A DNA stretch of 64,000 nucleotides from Hamadaea sp013361475 (lineage in GTDB: Bacteria > Actinomycetota > Actinomycetes > Mycobacteriales > Micromonosporaceae): positions 536,062 through 600,061 of the forward strand of contig NZ_JBFAHM010000004.1 in NCBI RefSeq assembly GCF_040654195.1, read 5' to 3'. Positions 28,036 to 35,931 of the stretch are shown here, in pieces. The translations under genes and the position numbers were made by a program. Position 1 is the first letter of the stretch. Each line of letters starts with the position of its first letter. Under the pieces are notes generated by a model. It was not told where the DNA came from, did no database searches, and saw nothing but the letters and a program-made list of their open reading frames with translations.

Positions 28036-28965
28036 GTGCAGCTCCAACAGCTCCGGTACTTCGTCGCGGTCGCCGAAACCCGGCATTTCACCCAGGCGGC
28101 CGAGCAGGTCGGTGTGACCCAACCCTCACTGAGTAAGCAGATTCACGCCCTGGAAACCGACCTCGGCGCCGAACTGTTCACGCGTACGCGGGGAGCCATC
28201 GCGCTGACCCCCGCCGGTGAGGCCCTGCTGCCGCTGGCGCGCCGGATCATCGCCGACGCCGACACCGCCCGCGTCGAGGTCCAGGAGCTGGTCGGGCTCC
28301 GCCGGGGACGCCTGCGCCTGGGTGCCACCCCCAGCCTCTGCGTCAGCCTCGTCGCCCCCATTCTGCGCCGCTACGCCGACGCCTATCCCCGCGTACGCCT
28401 GCAGGTGGAGGAGAGCGGCTCCCAGGATCTCGTTCGGCACCTCGTCCAGGGCAGCCTCGACATGGCGATCATCGTGCTGCCGGACGCCGGCACCGACCCG
28501 TCGCTGCGTACCGAGCCGATCCTGCGCGAGAGCCTGGTCGTGGTCTCCTCGCTGACCATGCCCCCGCCCACGGAGAAGCCGCCGCTGCGCATCACCGAAC
28601 TGCGCGACCAGCCGCTGGTCATGTTCCGCACCGGCTACGACCTCCGCGACGCCACCGTCGCGGCCTGCGAACGGGCCGGGTTCACCCCGTCGTTCGCCGT
28701 CGAGGGCGGCGAACTCGACGCCGTCCTCGGCTTCGTCGAGGCCGGACTCGGCGTGGCGCTGGTGCCGTCCATGGCGGTGGCCGGGCGCGACCGGCTCCGC
28801 ATCACCACCCTGGCCAAGCCCGGCGTGCAACGAACCGTCGCCCTGGCCCACCGCCGCGACGTCACACCGACCCACGCCGCCCGGGCGCTGCGCGACACGC
28901 TGCTGGCGTACCTGACCGAAGCGTCGGCGTGGAGCACCCTCCCGCCGGGCGTCGACCCGCTCTGA
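28036..28965 (+). CDS. LysR-family transcriptional regulator
   Basis: The 309-residue protein has the LysR winged helix at the N terminus (QLQQLRYFVAVAETRHFTQA, then GVTQPSLSKQIHALE) and a two-lobed effector domain (LRLGATPSLCVSLVAPIL, GLGVALVPSMAV). It is of the CbbR/CynR/HcaR-like group and could respond to a TCA intermediate, given its position facing sdhCAB. GTG 28036 opens the gene only two bases after an inverted LysR box, so a very short leader and autoregulation are likely. Confidence 0.9.
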   Translation: MQLQQLRYFVAVAETRHFTQAAEQVGVTQPSLSKQIHALETDLGAELFTRTRGAIALTPAGEALLPLARRIIADADTARVEVQELVGLRRGRLRLGATPSLCVSLVAPILRRYADAYPRVRLQVEESGSQDLVRHLVQGSLDMAIIVLPDAGTDPSLRTEPILRESLVVVSSLTMPPPTEKPPLRITELRDQPLVMFRTGYDLRDATVAACERAGFTPSFAVEGGELDAVLGFVEAGLGVALVPSMAVAGRDRLRITTLAKPGVQRTVALAHRRDVTPTHAARALRDTLLAYLTEASAWSTLPPGVDPL

Positions 28966-28997
28966 ACGCGGTTGCGCCCAGTACGCACACTGTCGGC

Positions 28998-29789
28998 ATG
29001 CGCGCGCCGTTTCTGCTCGTCCTCCTGATCCCGTTCGTGCTCGCCGGTCTCATCATCCTCATCGCGCTCGTCCAGGTGGCCCGCCGCCGTAACGCCGTCT
29101 ACACCGGCCCGCGGCCCAGCCCGGAGGAGGTCGCCTACCTCGCGGGCGGCCGGCCCCGGGCGGTCCAGTCGGCGCTGGCCTCGCTCTGGGTCGCCGGGCA
29201 GGTCCACCTCCGCCCGATGCACCAGATCCCCGGCGCCACCTCCCTGCAACGGGCGGTCGCCGCCGAACTGGCCCGGCGGCGCAAAGGGCGGGCCATCGTC
29301 GCGAGCCCGGCCGTCGGCAGCGCGCTCGACGAAATCCGGCACTCGCTCCAGCTCAAAGGCGTGCTGAGCGCCTCCAACCGGCGTACGCCCACCGGCAACG
29401 CGCTGCTGCGCCAGCACCGTCAGGAGTACGCCTACCTCGCACCCGCCCAGAATCCCGCCTGGCTGACGTACGGACCGGCCGCGGCCGGGCTCGGCGTCGG
29501 CCTCTACGGCACCGCCGCGTTCACCGCCGTCAGTCCCGAACTGCTCGGCTTCTTCCCGCTGCGGACCGCCGCCGCGACCAGCAGCACCGCCGGGGGCAGC
29601 ACCTACAGCTGCGGCGGCTCCACAGCGTCCTGCGGCAGCCCGCCGGACACGGGCGGCTCCTCCGACAGCGGAGGCACCTGCGGCAGCGGAAGCTCGTGCG
29701 GCAGCAGCGGATCGAGCTGTGGCGGCGGAAGCTCCTGCGGCGGCGGGTCCAGCTGCGGCGGGGGCGGCGGCTGCGGTGGTGGTTCGTGA
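28998..29789 (+). CDS. TIGR04222-type membrane protein with Cys/Gly/Ser-rich tail (putative MNIO substrate)
   Basis: The 263-residue protein has a membrane helix at 4-28, a soluble domain (about 40-150; SPEEVAYLAGGRPRAVQSAL, LRRRTPTGNALL-like motifs) as in TIGR04222 proteins, a second hydrophobic segment (156-178) and a tail (191-263) with eight Cys at 205, 212, 228, 234, 241, 247, 253 and 259. The last five are spaced by six or seven residues (CGGGSSC units). Its stop overlaps the start of the MNIO gene as GTGA, so they are made together. I infer that the tail is modified by the MNIO enzyme, and may bind metal. ATG 28998 is chosen as the start; 23 more residues are open upstream. Confidence 0.8.
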   Translation: MRAPFLLVLLIPFVLAGLIILIALVQVARRRNAVYTGPRPSPEEVAYLAGGRPRAVQSALASLWVAGQVHLRPMHQIPGATSLQRAVAAELARRRKGRAIVASPAVGSALDEIRHSLQLKGVLSASNRRTPTGNALLRQHRQEYAYLAPAQNPAWLTYGPAAAGLGVGLYGTAAFTAVSPELLGFFPLRTAAATSSTAGGSTYSCGGSTASCGSPPDTGGSSDSGGTCGSGSSCGSSGSSCGGGSSCGGGSSCGGGGGCGGGS

Positions 29790-30604
29790 CCTCCCCACTG
29801 GCCGGCGTCGGCATCGGCTGGCGGCCGGAGATCTCCGGCTACGTCACCGGCCTGGCCGCCCTGTCCTTCGCGGAGGTCATCGCGGAATCCGTGCCGCATC
29901 ACGGTCCCCTGCCGGACGGGCTCGCCCGCCTTCGTGACCGCGGCGTGCCAGTCGTCCCGCACGGCGTCAAGCTGTCCCTCGGCGGGGCCGAACCCGTCGA
30001 ACCGCACCGCGTCGAGCACTTCGCCGCGGTCGCCCGGCTCACCGAGGCTCCCCTGGTCAGCGAGCACATCGCATTCGTACGGGCGGGCGGGCACGAGGCC
30101 GGTCACCTGCTGCCCGTCCCGCGTACGCGGGAAGCCGTGGACGCGATCACCGCCAACGCCGCCGTCGTGCAGTCCACACTGGACGTGCCGTTGGCGCTGG
30201 AACCGATCGCCACCCTCGTCGACTGGCCCGACGACGAGCTGACCGAGGCCCAGTTCCTCACCGAGATCCTCGACCGGACCGGTGCGCTGCTGCTGCTCGA
30301 CGTCGCCAATGTGTACGCCAACGCCGTCAACCGGGGCGAGGACGCGTACGCCCTGCTCGACGCGCTGCCGTGGGAGCGGGTCGCCTACTGCCACGTCGCC
30401 GGGGGCGCCGAGATCGACGGGCTCTACCAGGACACGCACACTGATCGCGTACCCGATGACGTGCTGCGGCTGCTCGCTCACCTGGCCGGGCGGCTGCCCG
30501 CGGTGATGCTGGAACGCGACGGCCGGTATCCCCCGGCGGCCGAGCTGTCGGCGGAGCTGGACGCCATCGCCGACGCCGCGGGCCTGGACCGGGTGACGGC
30601 GTGA
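29786..30604 (+). CDS. DUF692 multinuclear non-heme iron oxidase (MNIO)
   Basis: The 272-residue TIM-barrel protein has DUF692 landmarks in order: GIGWRPEI (9-16), PHGVKLSLGG (58-67), VSEHIAF (91-97), a Glu in ALEPIATL (E139), LLLLDVANVYANAVN (168-182), YCHVAGG (201-207), DTHTDRV (216-222) and LERDGRYP (242-249). The His, Glu and Asp residues that bind two or three iron atoms in MbnB-type enzymes are therefore present. Family members oxidise Cys, Asp or Asn residues in ribosomal peptides, usually with a partner protein. GTG 29786 overlaps the upstream stop, and the downstream partner gene is also coupled as GTGA. Confidence 0.87.
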   Translation: MTSPLAGVGIGWRPEISGYVTGLAALSFAEVIAESVPHHGPLPDGLARLRDRGVPVVPHGVKLSLGGAEPVEPHRVEHFAAVARLTEAPLVSEHIAFVRAGGHEAGHLLPVPRTREAVDAITANAAVVQSTLDVPLALEPIATLVDWPDDELTEAQFLTEILDRTGALLLLDVANVYANAVNRGEDAYALLDALPWERVAYCHVAGGAEIDGLYQDTHTDRVPDDVLRLLAHLAGRLPAVMLERDGRYPPAAELSAELDAIADAAGLDRVTA

Positions 30605-31041
30605 GCCTCGCCGACCGGCAGGCCGCGCTGGTCGCCGCGCTCGTGGCCGGCGGCGCTCCCCCGCCGGACTTCGACGCCACGCGGGTCGACGCCGTCCGCG
30701 AACAGCTGCTGCGCAAACGCGCCGGGGAGGTCGCCCGGGCCTGGCCCGCGGTGGCCGCCTCGCTCGGCCCGTCCTGGTACGCCGCCTTCCGCGCCTGGGC
30801 CGACGGGCGACCGCCCCAGGGATCGCTTCGGGACGGGTGGGACTTCGCCCGCTCGCAGTCCACACTGGATCCGTCGGCCGCCGCTGAGCTGCGTCTTCGC
30901 GACATTCACTGGTCCTACGACGGCCGTACGCCACCGCGGCGGCGATCGCGCCCCGCCCGCCTCGCCCGCACGCTGACCATGCGCTTCGGGAAACGATCAG
31001 GACGCCAGGGACACGACACACCGGCCGAGCACGACCGTTAG
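30601..31041 (+). CDS. MNIO partner protein (DUF2063-like, probable peptide recognition)
   Basis: The 146-residue protein has a conserved-looking segment VARAWPAVAASLGPSWYAAFRAWADGRPP, which resembles the N-terminal DUF2063 pattern of MNIO partner proteins (recognition element and helper), followed by a basic tail. It lacks the long C-terminal part of full-length DUF2063 proteins, so it is a short version. GTG 30601 overlaps the MNIO stop, giving three translationally coupled genes. It probably presents the substrate to the MNIO; this is inferred from context. Confidence 0.65.
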   Translation: MSLADRQAALVAALVAGGAPPPDFDATRVDAVREQLLRKRAGEVARAWPAVAASLGPSWYAAFRAWADGRPPQGSLRDGWDFARSQSTLDPSAAAELRLRDIHWSYDGRTPPRRRSRPARLARTLTMRFGKRSGRQGHDTPAEHDR

Positions 31042-31070
31042 TTCATGATCGGGCGAACGGAGCGCCTAAG

Positions 31071-32216
31071 GTGAACCCCGTGACCGCCGCCGCCGAACCC
31101 GAGACCGAGACCCGGCCCTGCCTGCACTGCGGCAAACCGGTGCCGCAGCGCGCCGGAGCCGGACGACCGTTTCGCTACTGCCGCGACAACGACGGCGAGT
31201 GCCAGCGAGCCGCCCGCAACGTCCGGATGCGTCACCGCACCTCGCCCGGGCTGGCCGGTCAGGTCGCCAAGGCGTACGAGGTCGTCGATCGGCTCGACCA
31301 GGTCGTGGAGACGCTGACCGAGGCGCTGCACGCCGAACTCTCCCCCGCCGGGGTGGAGCGGCAGCTCGCCGAAGTGCGGGCGCAGGCCGCCGCCGACGTC
31401 GCGGCCGCCCGCAGCGAGGTCACCGCGTCGGACGCGCACGCCGCGCAGGTCCAGGCCGCGATGCGCCGCCTGGAAGAGGAGACCGCGGCCACCCTTCAGC
31501 GAGTACGCGAAGAAGCAGCGGCCACATTGGAGGCCGCGAACGCGGCCGTCGCGGCGGCCGAGGCGACCGCGACCGCCGCCCGCGAGGAGGCGGCGACCGC
31601 CGTCGAACAGGCGCACGCCGAGGCTCAGGCCGTCCAAGAGCAGGCCGCAGCCGACATCGCCGCCGCGGTCGCCGCGAAGGAGCAGGCCGACGCCCGGGCT
31701 GCCGACGCCGCCGGACAGGCCGACGCCGCCCGCGCCGAACGCGACCGCATCGCCAAGGAGGCCGACAACGCCGTCGCCGCCGCCGGGGCGCTGCGCGACG
31801 AGGCGTACCAGCAACGAGACCAGGCACGGACCGCGCTCGCCGAAACCCAGAGCGCCCTGGCCACGGCCGAAGGCGAGCAGCGCCGCCTGACCGCCGACCT
31901 GGACCGGGCCACGGCCCGGCTGTCGGCCCTCGACACCCAGGTGACCGGCCTGACCGCAGACCTCGCCGCCGCCATCGCAGACCTGAGCACCGCGACCCGG
32001 GAACGGGACGCCGCGCGGCGGGACGCCGACGAGGCCCAGCGCGCCGCCGACACGGCCCGCCGCGACCTGGAGATCGCCCACCGCGACCTCGACGCCGCCC
32101 GCCGGGACGCGCAGGCCGCCCAGGCGCAGGCGGCGCAGCTCGCCGAACAGGTCAGCCAGCTCATCGCCGCAGTCGCCCGGCTCGGCGCGCCCGCTCCGGC
32201 ACCCGCCGCCTCCTGA
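31071..32216 (+). CDS. Zinc-knuckle coiled-coil protein
   Basis: The 381-residue protein begins with a Cys cluster (C17, C20, C37, C44; CLHCGKP...RPFRYC...GECQ) that may bind zinc and resembles short DNA-binding zinc knuckles. Residues 70-370 form an almost continuous Ala/Glu/Arg/Asp coiled coil (heptads such as AARDAAEA, ARRDADEAQRAADTARRDLE). This resembles KfrA-like or chromosome-segregation-like proteins. No ATPase or catalytic motif is seen. GTG 31071 or 31080 starts it. It lies 29 bases after the MNIO partner gene, so co-transcription is possible. Confidence 0.6.
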   Translation: MNPVTAAAEPETETRPCLHCGKPVPQRAGAGRPFRYCRDNDGECQRAARNVRMRHRTSPGLAGQVAKAYEVVDRLDQVVETLTEALHAELSPAGVERQLAEVRAQAAADVAAARSEVTASDAHAAQVQAAMRRLEEETAATLQRVREEAAATLEAANAAVAAAEATATAAREEAATAVEQAHAEAQAVQEQAAADIAAAVAAKEQADARAADAAGQADAARAERDRIAKEADNAVAAAGALRDEAYQQRDQARTALAETQSALATAEGEQRRLTADLDRATARLSALDTQVTGLTADLAAAIADLSTATRERDAARRDADEAQRAADTARRDLEIAHRDLDAARRDAQAAQAQAAQLAEQVSQLIAAVARLGAPAPAPAAS

Positions 32217-32277
32217 GGCGATTGCGCGGGTATCCTTCTCCCGAGTACGCCAGCCGCGCTCGCGCAGCGCCCAGTCC

Positions 32278-32394
32278 AAGGAGGTGAGTCCGATCTTCGT
32301 TCACAGTCGGGTGCTCACCCCCGTACGCCGGAGCCGCTAGCGCCGCACCGTCGACGGTCGCCGGGCACCCGCATCTCGGATGCCCGGAAAGGGA
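32278..32394 (+). promoter_or_regulatory. Structured 5' leader of the patatin-like gene
   Basis: GGTGAG (32283-32288) can pair with CTCACC (32314-32319), which would hide the leader ribosome-binding site. Further on, CCGGGCA (32361-32367) pairs with TGCCCGG (32381-32387), and the overlapping GCATC (32371-32375)/GATGC (32379-32383) gives a competing hairpin. The gene's own ribosome-binding site (AAAGGGA) starts directly after. This layout suggests translational attenuation; the trigger is unknown. Confidence 0.4.
32284..32340 (+). CDS. Candidate 18-residue leader peptide
   Basis: The ORF starts at GTG 32284 and stops at TAG 32338-32340. The peptide is MSPIFVHSRVLTPVRRSR. AAGGAGGTGA (32278-32287), a near-perfect ribosome-binding site, overlaps the start codon, so initiation could instead be a few bases downstream, where only ATC (32293) is in frame. 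The peptide ends with an Arg-Arg-Ser-Arg stretch before the stop. Basic-X-basic motifs are known to cause macrolide-dependent ribosome stalling, but there is no resistance gene nearby. Confidence 0.4.
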   Translation: MSPIFVHSRVLTPVRRSR

Positions 32395-32401
32395 CCACGA
32401 C

Positions 32402-33400
32402 ATGTCACAAGCGCACGAATCAACCTCCGTACGCCCGCAGCCGGCTCAGGTCCTAGCCCTGGTTCTCGGTGCGGGCGGAGCCGCCGGGCAGGCCTGGCAG
32501 ATCGGTGTCATCGCCGGCCTGGCCGAAGCCGGTCTCGATCTCACCCGAGCCGCCGACCTGGTGATCGGCACCTCGTCCGGGTCCACCACCGCCGCGTGGG
32601 TTCGCAGCGGCACCACGCTGGCCGACCTGCTGGACTCTGTGCTGTCCCAGCCGGTTCGACCGGCCGGGCAGCACCGTGAACAGCCGCCGTCGTCACTGTC
32701 CCAACCGGTTCGACCCGCCGGGCAGCAGGGCGAACGGCCGTCGTCGTCGATGACGGCGCTGTTCGACCGGATGAGGGCCATCGGCGCCGCCGCCACCTCC
32801 GCCGCCGATCTCCAGCGGGCGATGGGCGCGTTCGGGCTCGAGAGCGACGCCGCCTTCGGGCCCGACGTGGTGGAGCAGCGACGGGCGATGATCGCCGCGC
32901 GGATGCCCCGGCCCGAGTGGCCGGACCGGCCGATGATCGTGGTCGCCCTCAACGCGCACACCGGAGAGCTGGCCCCGTTCGACAAAGATTCCGGCGTCGA
33001 GCTGGTGGACGCGCTCACCGCGGCCGTCGCCCTGCCCGGTGGTGCTCCCACGCACGAGGTCAACGGCGTCCGCTACATCAACGGCGGCGTACGCTCCCCC
33101 GACAACGCCGACCTCGCCGCGGGCTACGCCAAAGTCCTTGTGCTTTCGCCGTTCAGCGAGCGCAGCGGGCCACTGCCGGAGGGCCAGTTCGAAGGCCTGC
33201 GCCGCTTCCCCGGCGCCGACCTGCCCAGCCAGGTCGAAGCCCTCCGCGAGCAGGGCAGCCAGGTCCAGGTGATCACCCCGGACGCCGACTCCCGTGCCGC
33301 CATGGGCGTCAACCAGATGGATCCGGCGACCCGCGCCCCGTCCGCGCGCGCCGGATTCGCCCAAGGCCACCGGGAAGCGGCTCGCGTGACGTTCCGCTGA
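32402..33400 (+). CDS. Patatin-like phospholipase family protein (atypical active site)
   Basis: The 332-residue protein has the patatin oxyanion loop VLGAGGAAG (22-30) and nucleophile elbow GTSSGS (G-x-S-x-G). The second active-site motif is normally DGG, but here it reads YINGGVRSPDNADLA, so the catalytic Asp is Asn (codon AAC). Two near-identical 18-residue segments (LSQPVRPAGQ...) lie in tandem at about 81-116, encoded by a 54-base duplication. It may be a weak enzyme or a binding protein. ATG 32402 follows AAAGGGACCACGAC; a structured leader precedes it. Confidence 0.82.
   Translation: MSQAHESTSVRPQPAQVLALVLGAGGAAGQAWQIGVIAGLAEAGLDLTRAADLVIGTSSGSTTAAWVRSGTTLADLLDSVLSQPVRPAGQHREQPPSSLSQPVRPAGQQGERPSSSMTALFDRMRAIGAAATSAADLQRAMGAFGLESDAAFGPDVVEQRRAMIAARMPRPEWPDRPMIVVALNAHTGELAPFDKDSGVELVDALTAAVALPGGAPTHEVNGVRYINGGVRSPDNADLAAGYAKVLVLSPFSERSGPLPEGQFEGLRRFPGADLPSQVEALREQGSQVQVITPDADSRAAMGVNQMDPATRAPSARAGFAQGHREAARVTFR
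32642..32749 (+). repeat. 54-base tandem duplication inside the patatin gene
   Basis: The units 32642-32695 and 32696-32749 both begin CTGTCCCA and encode LSQPVRPAGQ followed by a variable part. They preserve the reading frame. This is a recent in-frame duplication in a loop after the nucleophile domain. Confidence 0.75.
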
Positions 33401-33408
33401 CCGTGATA

Positions 33409-33473
33409 GCGCTGGATCAGGGTTCGCGGTCGAATCTTGGGGCAAGATTCGACCCAGAACCCTGATCCAGCGC
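33409..33473. repeat. Dispersed palindromic repeat, copy A
   Basis: Arms 33409-33439 and 33443-33473 are 31 bases each, with two mismatches and a 3-base loop. The right arm, read in reverse, begins GCGCTGGATCAGGGTTCTGG and is identical over 31 bases to the left arm of copy B inside lnt. It lies in the gap between two plus-strand genes and may also end transcription of the patatin gene. Confidence 0.8.
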
Positions 33474-33538
33474 GCTGCGACCACAGCTGGAATGGCGGCG
33501 ACGGGAACCCGTTCGCGACCGCGCGCGTCTTAGGCGCC

Positions 33539-35371
33539 ATGAGACTGAAGCTGCTGGGCGCGGCCGCGTCCGCCCTCATCGCGTTGAGCGCCTGCACCGA
33601 GGAGTCGCCGACGCCCGCCCCCAGCCAAGTGGCCGCGCCTGCGCTGCAGCTCGTCTCCTACGACTCCTGCGACCGGCTGCTCGCCGACGTCCGCGCCGCG
33701 GCCAAGGCCAGCGTCCAGCCCTGGGGCTTCGGCAACCAGATGCTGTGGCGCGACTTCGCCAGCGGCGTCGAACGGGCTACCGGCGGGAAGACAGCCGTCC
33801 CCGACGCCGCCGGGCCGGCGTACTCGGGAACGAACACGCACGAGGCCGGCGTGGACGAACCCGACCTGGTCAAGACCGACGGCAAACGCATCGTGACGGT
33901 CAGCCGGGGCGTGCTGCGCATCGTCGACGCCGCCCAGCACAAGCTGACCGGGACCGTTCAGCTTTCTCAGGCCGGGGATCAACTGCTGCTGTCCGGCGAC
34001 CACGTCCTGGTCATGGGCGGCCGCGACTACTATCCCGCAGCCCGTGGCGGACCGATGGTCACCGCCCAGAACACCACGATCACGCTGGTCGACCTGACGA
34101 CCGCCAAGGTGATCTCGACCTACACCATCGACGCCACGTTCACCGACGCGCGCCAGACCGGCTCCGTCGCCCGGGTCGTCGTGCGCTCCGCACCGCGAAT
34201 CGTGTTCAAGCCGGACGCACGCGGCGATCAGAAGACACTCATCGCCAACAACCGGAAGATCATCGACAAGACGCCGATCGACGCGTGGCTGCCGAAGTTC
34301 ACCAGCGACGGCACGCCCGGCACCGTCGACTGCGGCGACGTCCGCCACCCCGCGACGTTCAGCGGCTCGGAACTGGTCACCGTGCTCAGCTTCGACCTGT
34401 CCGCCGGCCGCCTCGCCGACGGCGTGCCGGCGTCGGTCTTCGCCGACGCGGAGACCGTCTACGGCTCCGGCACCCATCTCTACCTCGCCAACGACGAACG
34501 CTGGCGCGGCGTCGGCACCACCGGCAAGACCGAGCTGTACATGTTCGACATCACCGGCCGCCAGCCCCGCTACGTCGCCGCGGGCACCGTCTCCGGCTGG
34601 CTGCTCAACCAGTACTCCATGTCCGAGAACGACGGGGTGCTGCGGGTCGCGACGACCACCGGTCACCCGTGGTCCCAGACCTCCAAAAGCACTTCCAGCG
34701 TGTACGCCTTGCGCACCGACGGAGGCACGTTACGGGTCGTCGGCAGCGTCGGCGGACTCGGCAAAGGCGAGCAGATCTACGCCGTACGCTTCGTCGGTGC
34801 GACGGCGTACGTGGTGACGTTCCGGCGGACGGATCCGCTGTACGTGGTCGACCTGCGTGACCCGGCCAAGCCCGTCGTCGCCGGTCAGCTGAAGATCCCC
34901 GGCTACAGCGCGTACCTGCATCCGCTCACCGGCGATCGGCTGCTCGGCGTCGGCCAGGCCGCCGACGACAACGGCCGAGTGCAGGGCACCCAGATCTCCC
35001 TGTTCGCCGTCGGCGACCCGACGAATCCGAAGCGCCTGGCCAACCACGAGGTCGGCGACCACGGCTACAGCGAGGCCGAGTTCGACCCGCACGCGTTCCT
35101 CTACTGGCCCGACACGAATCTGCTGGTCGTACCGGTCCAGAAGTGGAACTCCGACAAGGGCGACGGGGGCGCGCTGCTGATCAAGGTCGGCGGCGCCACA
35201 CTGACCGAGGCGGGCTGGATCAGCCACCCGGTCCAGGCCAAGGACAGCTACTACCCGGCGGCGATCCGGCGCAGCCTGGTCATCGGCGACGAGCTGTGGA
35301 CGGTCTCCGACTCCGGCCTCATGGCCAGCACGCTGGCGGGCGGCAAACGGGTCAGCTGGCTGCCCTACTGA
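33539..35371 (+). CDS. Secreted beta-propeller domain lipoprotein
   Basis: The 610-residue precursor has a signal peptide with lipobox LIALSAC (Cys about residue 19). The mature part has the actinobacterial beta-propeller domain pattern (PF09826-like): THEAGVDEPDLVKTDGKRIV, then repeated blades such as TLRVVGSVGGLGKGEQIYAV and YVVDLRDPAKPVVAGQLKIP, and PHAFLYWPDTNLLVVPVQ. It would sit on the outer face of the membrane. Function is unknown. ATG 33539 is chosen; the open frame upstream runs through palindromic repeat copy A. Confidence 0.85.
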   Translation: MRLKLLGAAASALIALSACTEESPTPAPSQVAAPALQLVSYDSCDRLLADVRAAAKASVQPWGFGNQMLWRDFASGVERATGGKTAVPDAAGPAYSGTNTHEAGVDEPDLVKTDGKRIVTVSRGVLRIVDAAQHKLTGTVQLSQAGDQLLLSGDHVLVMGGRDYYPAARGGPMVTAQNTTITLVDLTTAKVISTYTIDATFTDARQTGSVARVVVRSAPRIVFKPDARGDQKTLIANNRKIIDKTPIDAWLPKFTSDGTPGTVDCGDVRHPATFSGSELVTVLSFDLSAGRLADGVPASVFADAETVYGSGTHLYLANDERWRGVGTTGKTELYMFDITGRQPRYVAAGTVSGWLLNQYSMSENDGVLRVATTTGHPWSQTSKSTSSVYALRTDGGTLRVVGSVGGLGKGEQIYAVRFVGATAYVVTFRRTDPLYVVDLRDPAKPVVAGQLKIPGYSAYLHPLTGDRLLGVGQAADDNGRVQGTQISLFAVGDPTNPKRLANHEVGDHGYSEAEFDPHAFLYWPDTNLLVVPVQKWNSDKGDGGALLIKVGGATLTEAGWISHPVQAKDSYYPAAIRRSLVIGDELWTVSDSGLMASTLAGGKRVSWLPY

Positions 35372-35410
35372 GGTGCTTGCCTCCGGCGTCGCAGACGATC
35401 GGAGATGTCA

Positions 35411-35897
35411 ATGAACGTACGCCGGGCCGCAACGATCGTGGCGGCGGGTGTCCTGCTCACCGTGGGGTTCACCGCCACATCGGCGTACGCGGAAGTCGTC
35501 GACCCCGAGGCGCTCCCGGCATCGGCCTCGGGAGCCGCCGGGCAGACCGTCGCCGTGACGATCGCCTTCGAGGCGTCGGCCGCGATCCCGGCGTCGGGGC
35601 CTGCAGTTCAGGTGGGAGGTCGCCTTCCCGGCCGGGGTGCTGATCAAGGAGTACGCACCCGGCTGCGTGTACTGGGGCACCTTCAAGGCACGCTGCCAGA
35701 TGGACTCCGTGTCGGCCGGCCGGCACGAGCTCCGGTTCCAGGTGATCATGTCGACGGCCTCCGTCGCGACCGGCAGCTTCACGCTGACCATGAAGGCAGC
35801 CGGGTACTCCGAACCGACCTACACCAACAACAAGGCGTCTATCACACTGAAGCGGGCCGCCGTCACCTCCGGCTCGCCATCCGCGCGCCCAGGTTGA
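35411..35897 (+). pseudogene. Secreted DUF11/CARDB-like protein, probably frameshifted
   Basis: From ATG 35411 (GGAG at 35401-35404) a signal peptide RRAATIVAAGVLLTVGFTATS is followed by ~45 residues (VAVTIAFEASAAIPASG). From about 35600 this frame loses sense. The next frame (positions divisible by three, about 35600-35897) carries LQFRWEVAFPAGV, YAPGCVYWGTFKARC, FQVIMSTASVA and YTNNKASITLKRA, which read as a secreted beta-sandwich. A single-base difference in 35575-35605 would join them. It is either a real frameshift or an assembly error. Confidence 0.6.
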
Positions 35898-35931
35898 ACG
35901 GTTTGCCCGACGGCACAGTAACCTTGCGCCG

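Noticed and set aside
28929..28997. Upstream start of the TIGR04222-type protein
   Set aside because: The extra 23 residues overlap the LysR gene and precede the membrane helix without a ribosome-binding site.
29530..29814. Minus-strand Arg-rich ORF opposite the Cys-rich tail
   Set aside because: It mirrors the Gly/Cys repeats of the plus-strand gene.
33409..33473. Insertion sequence or MITE end
   Set aside because: No transposase and no clear target duplication; described as a palindromic repeat instead.
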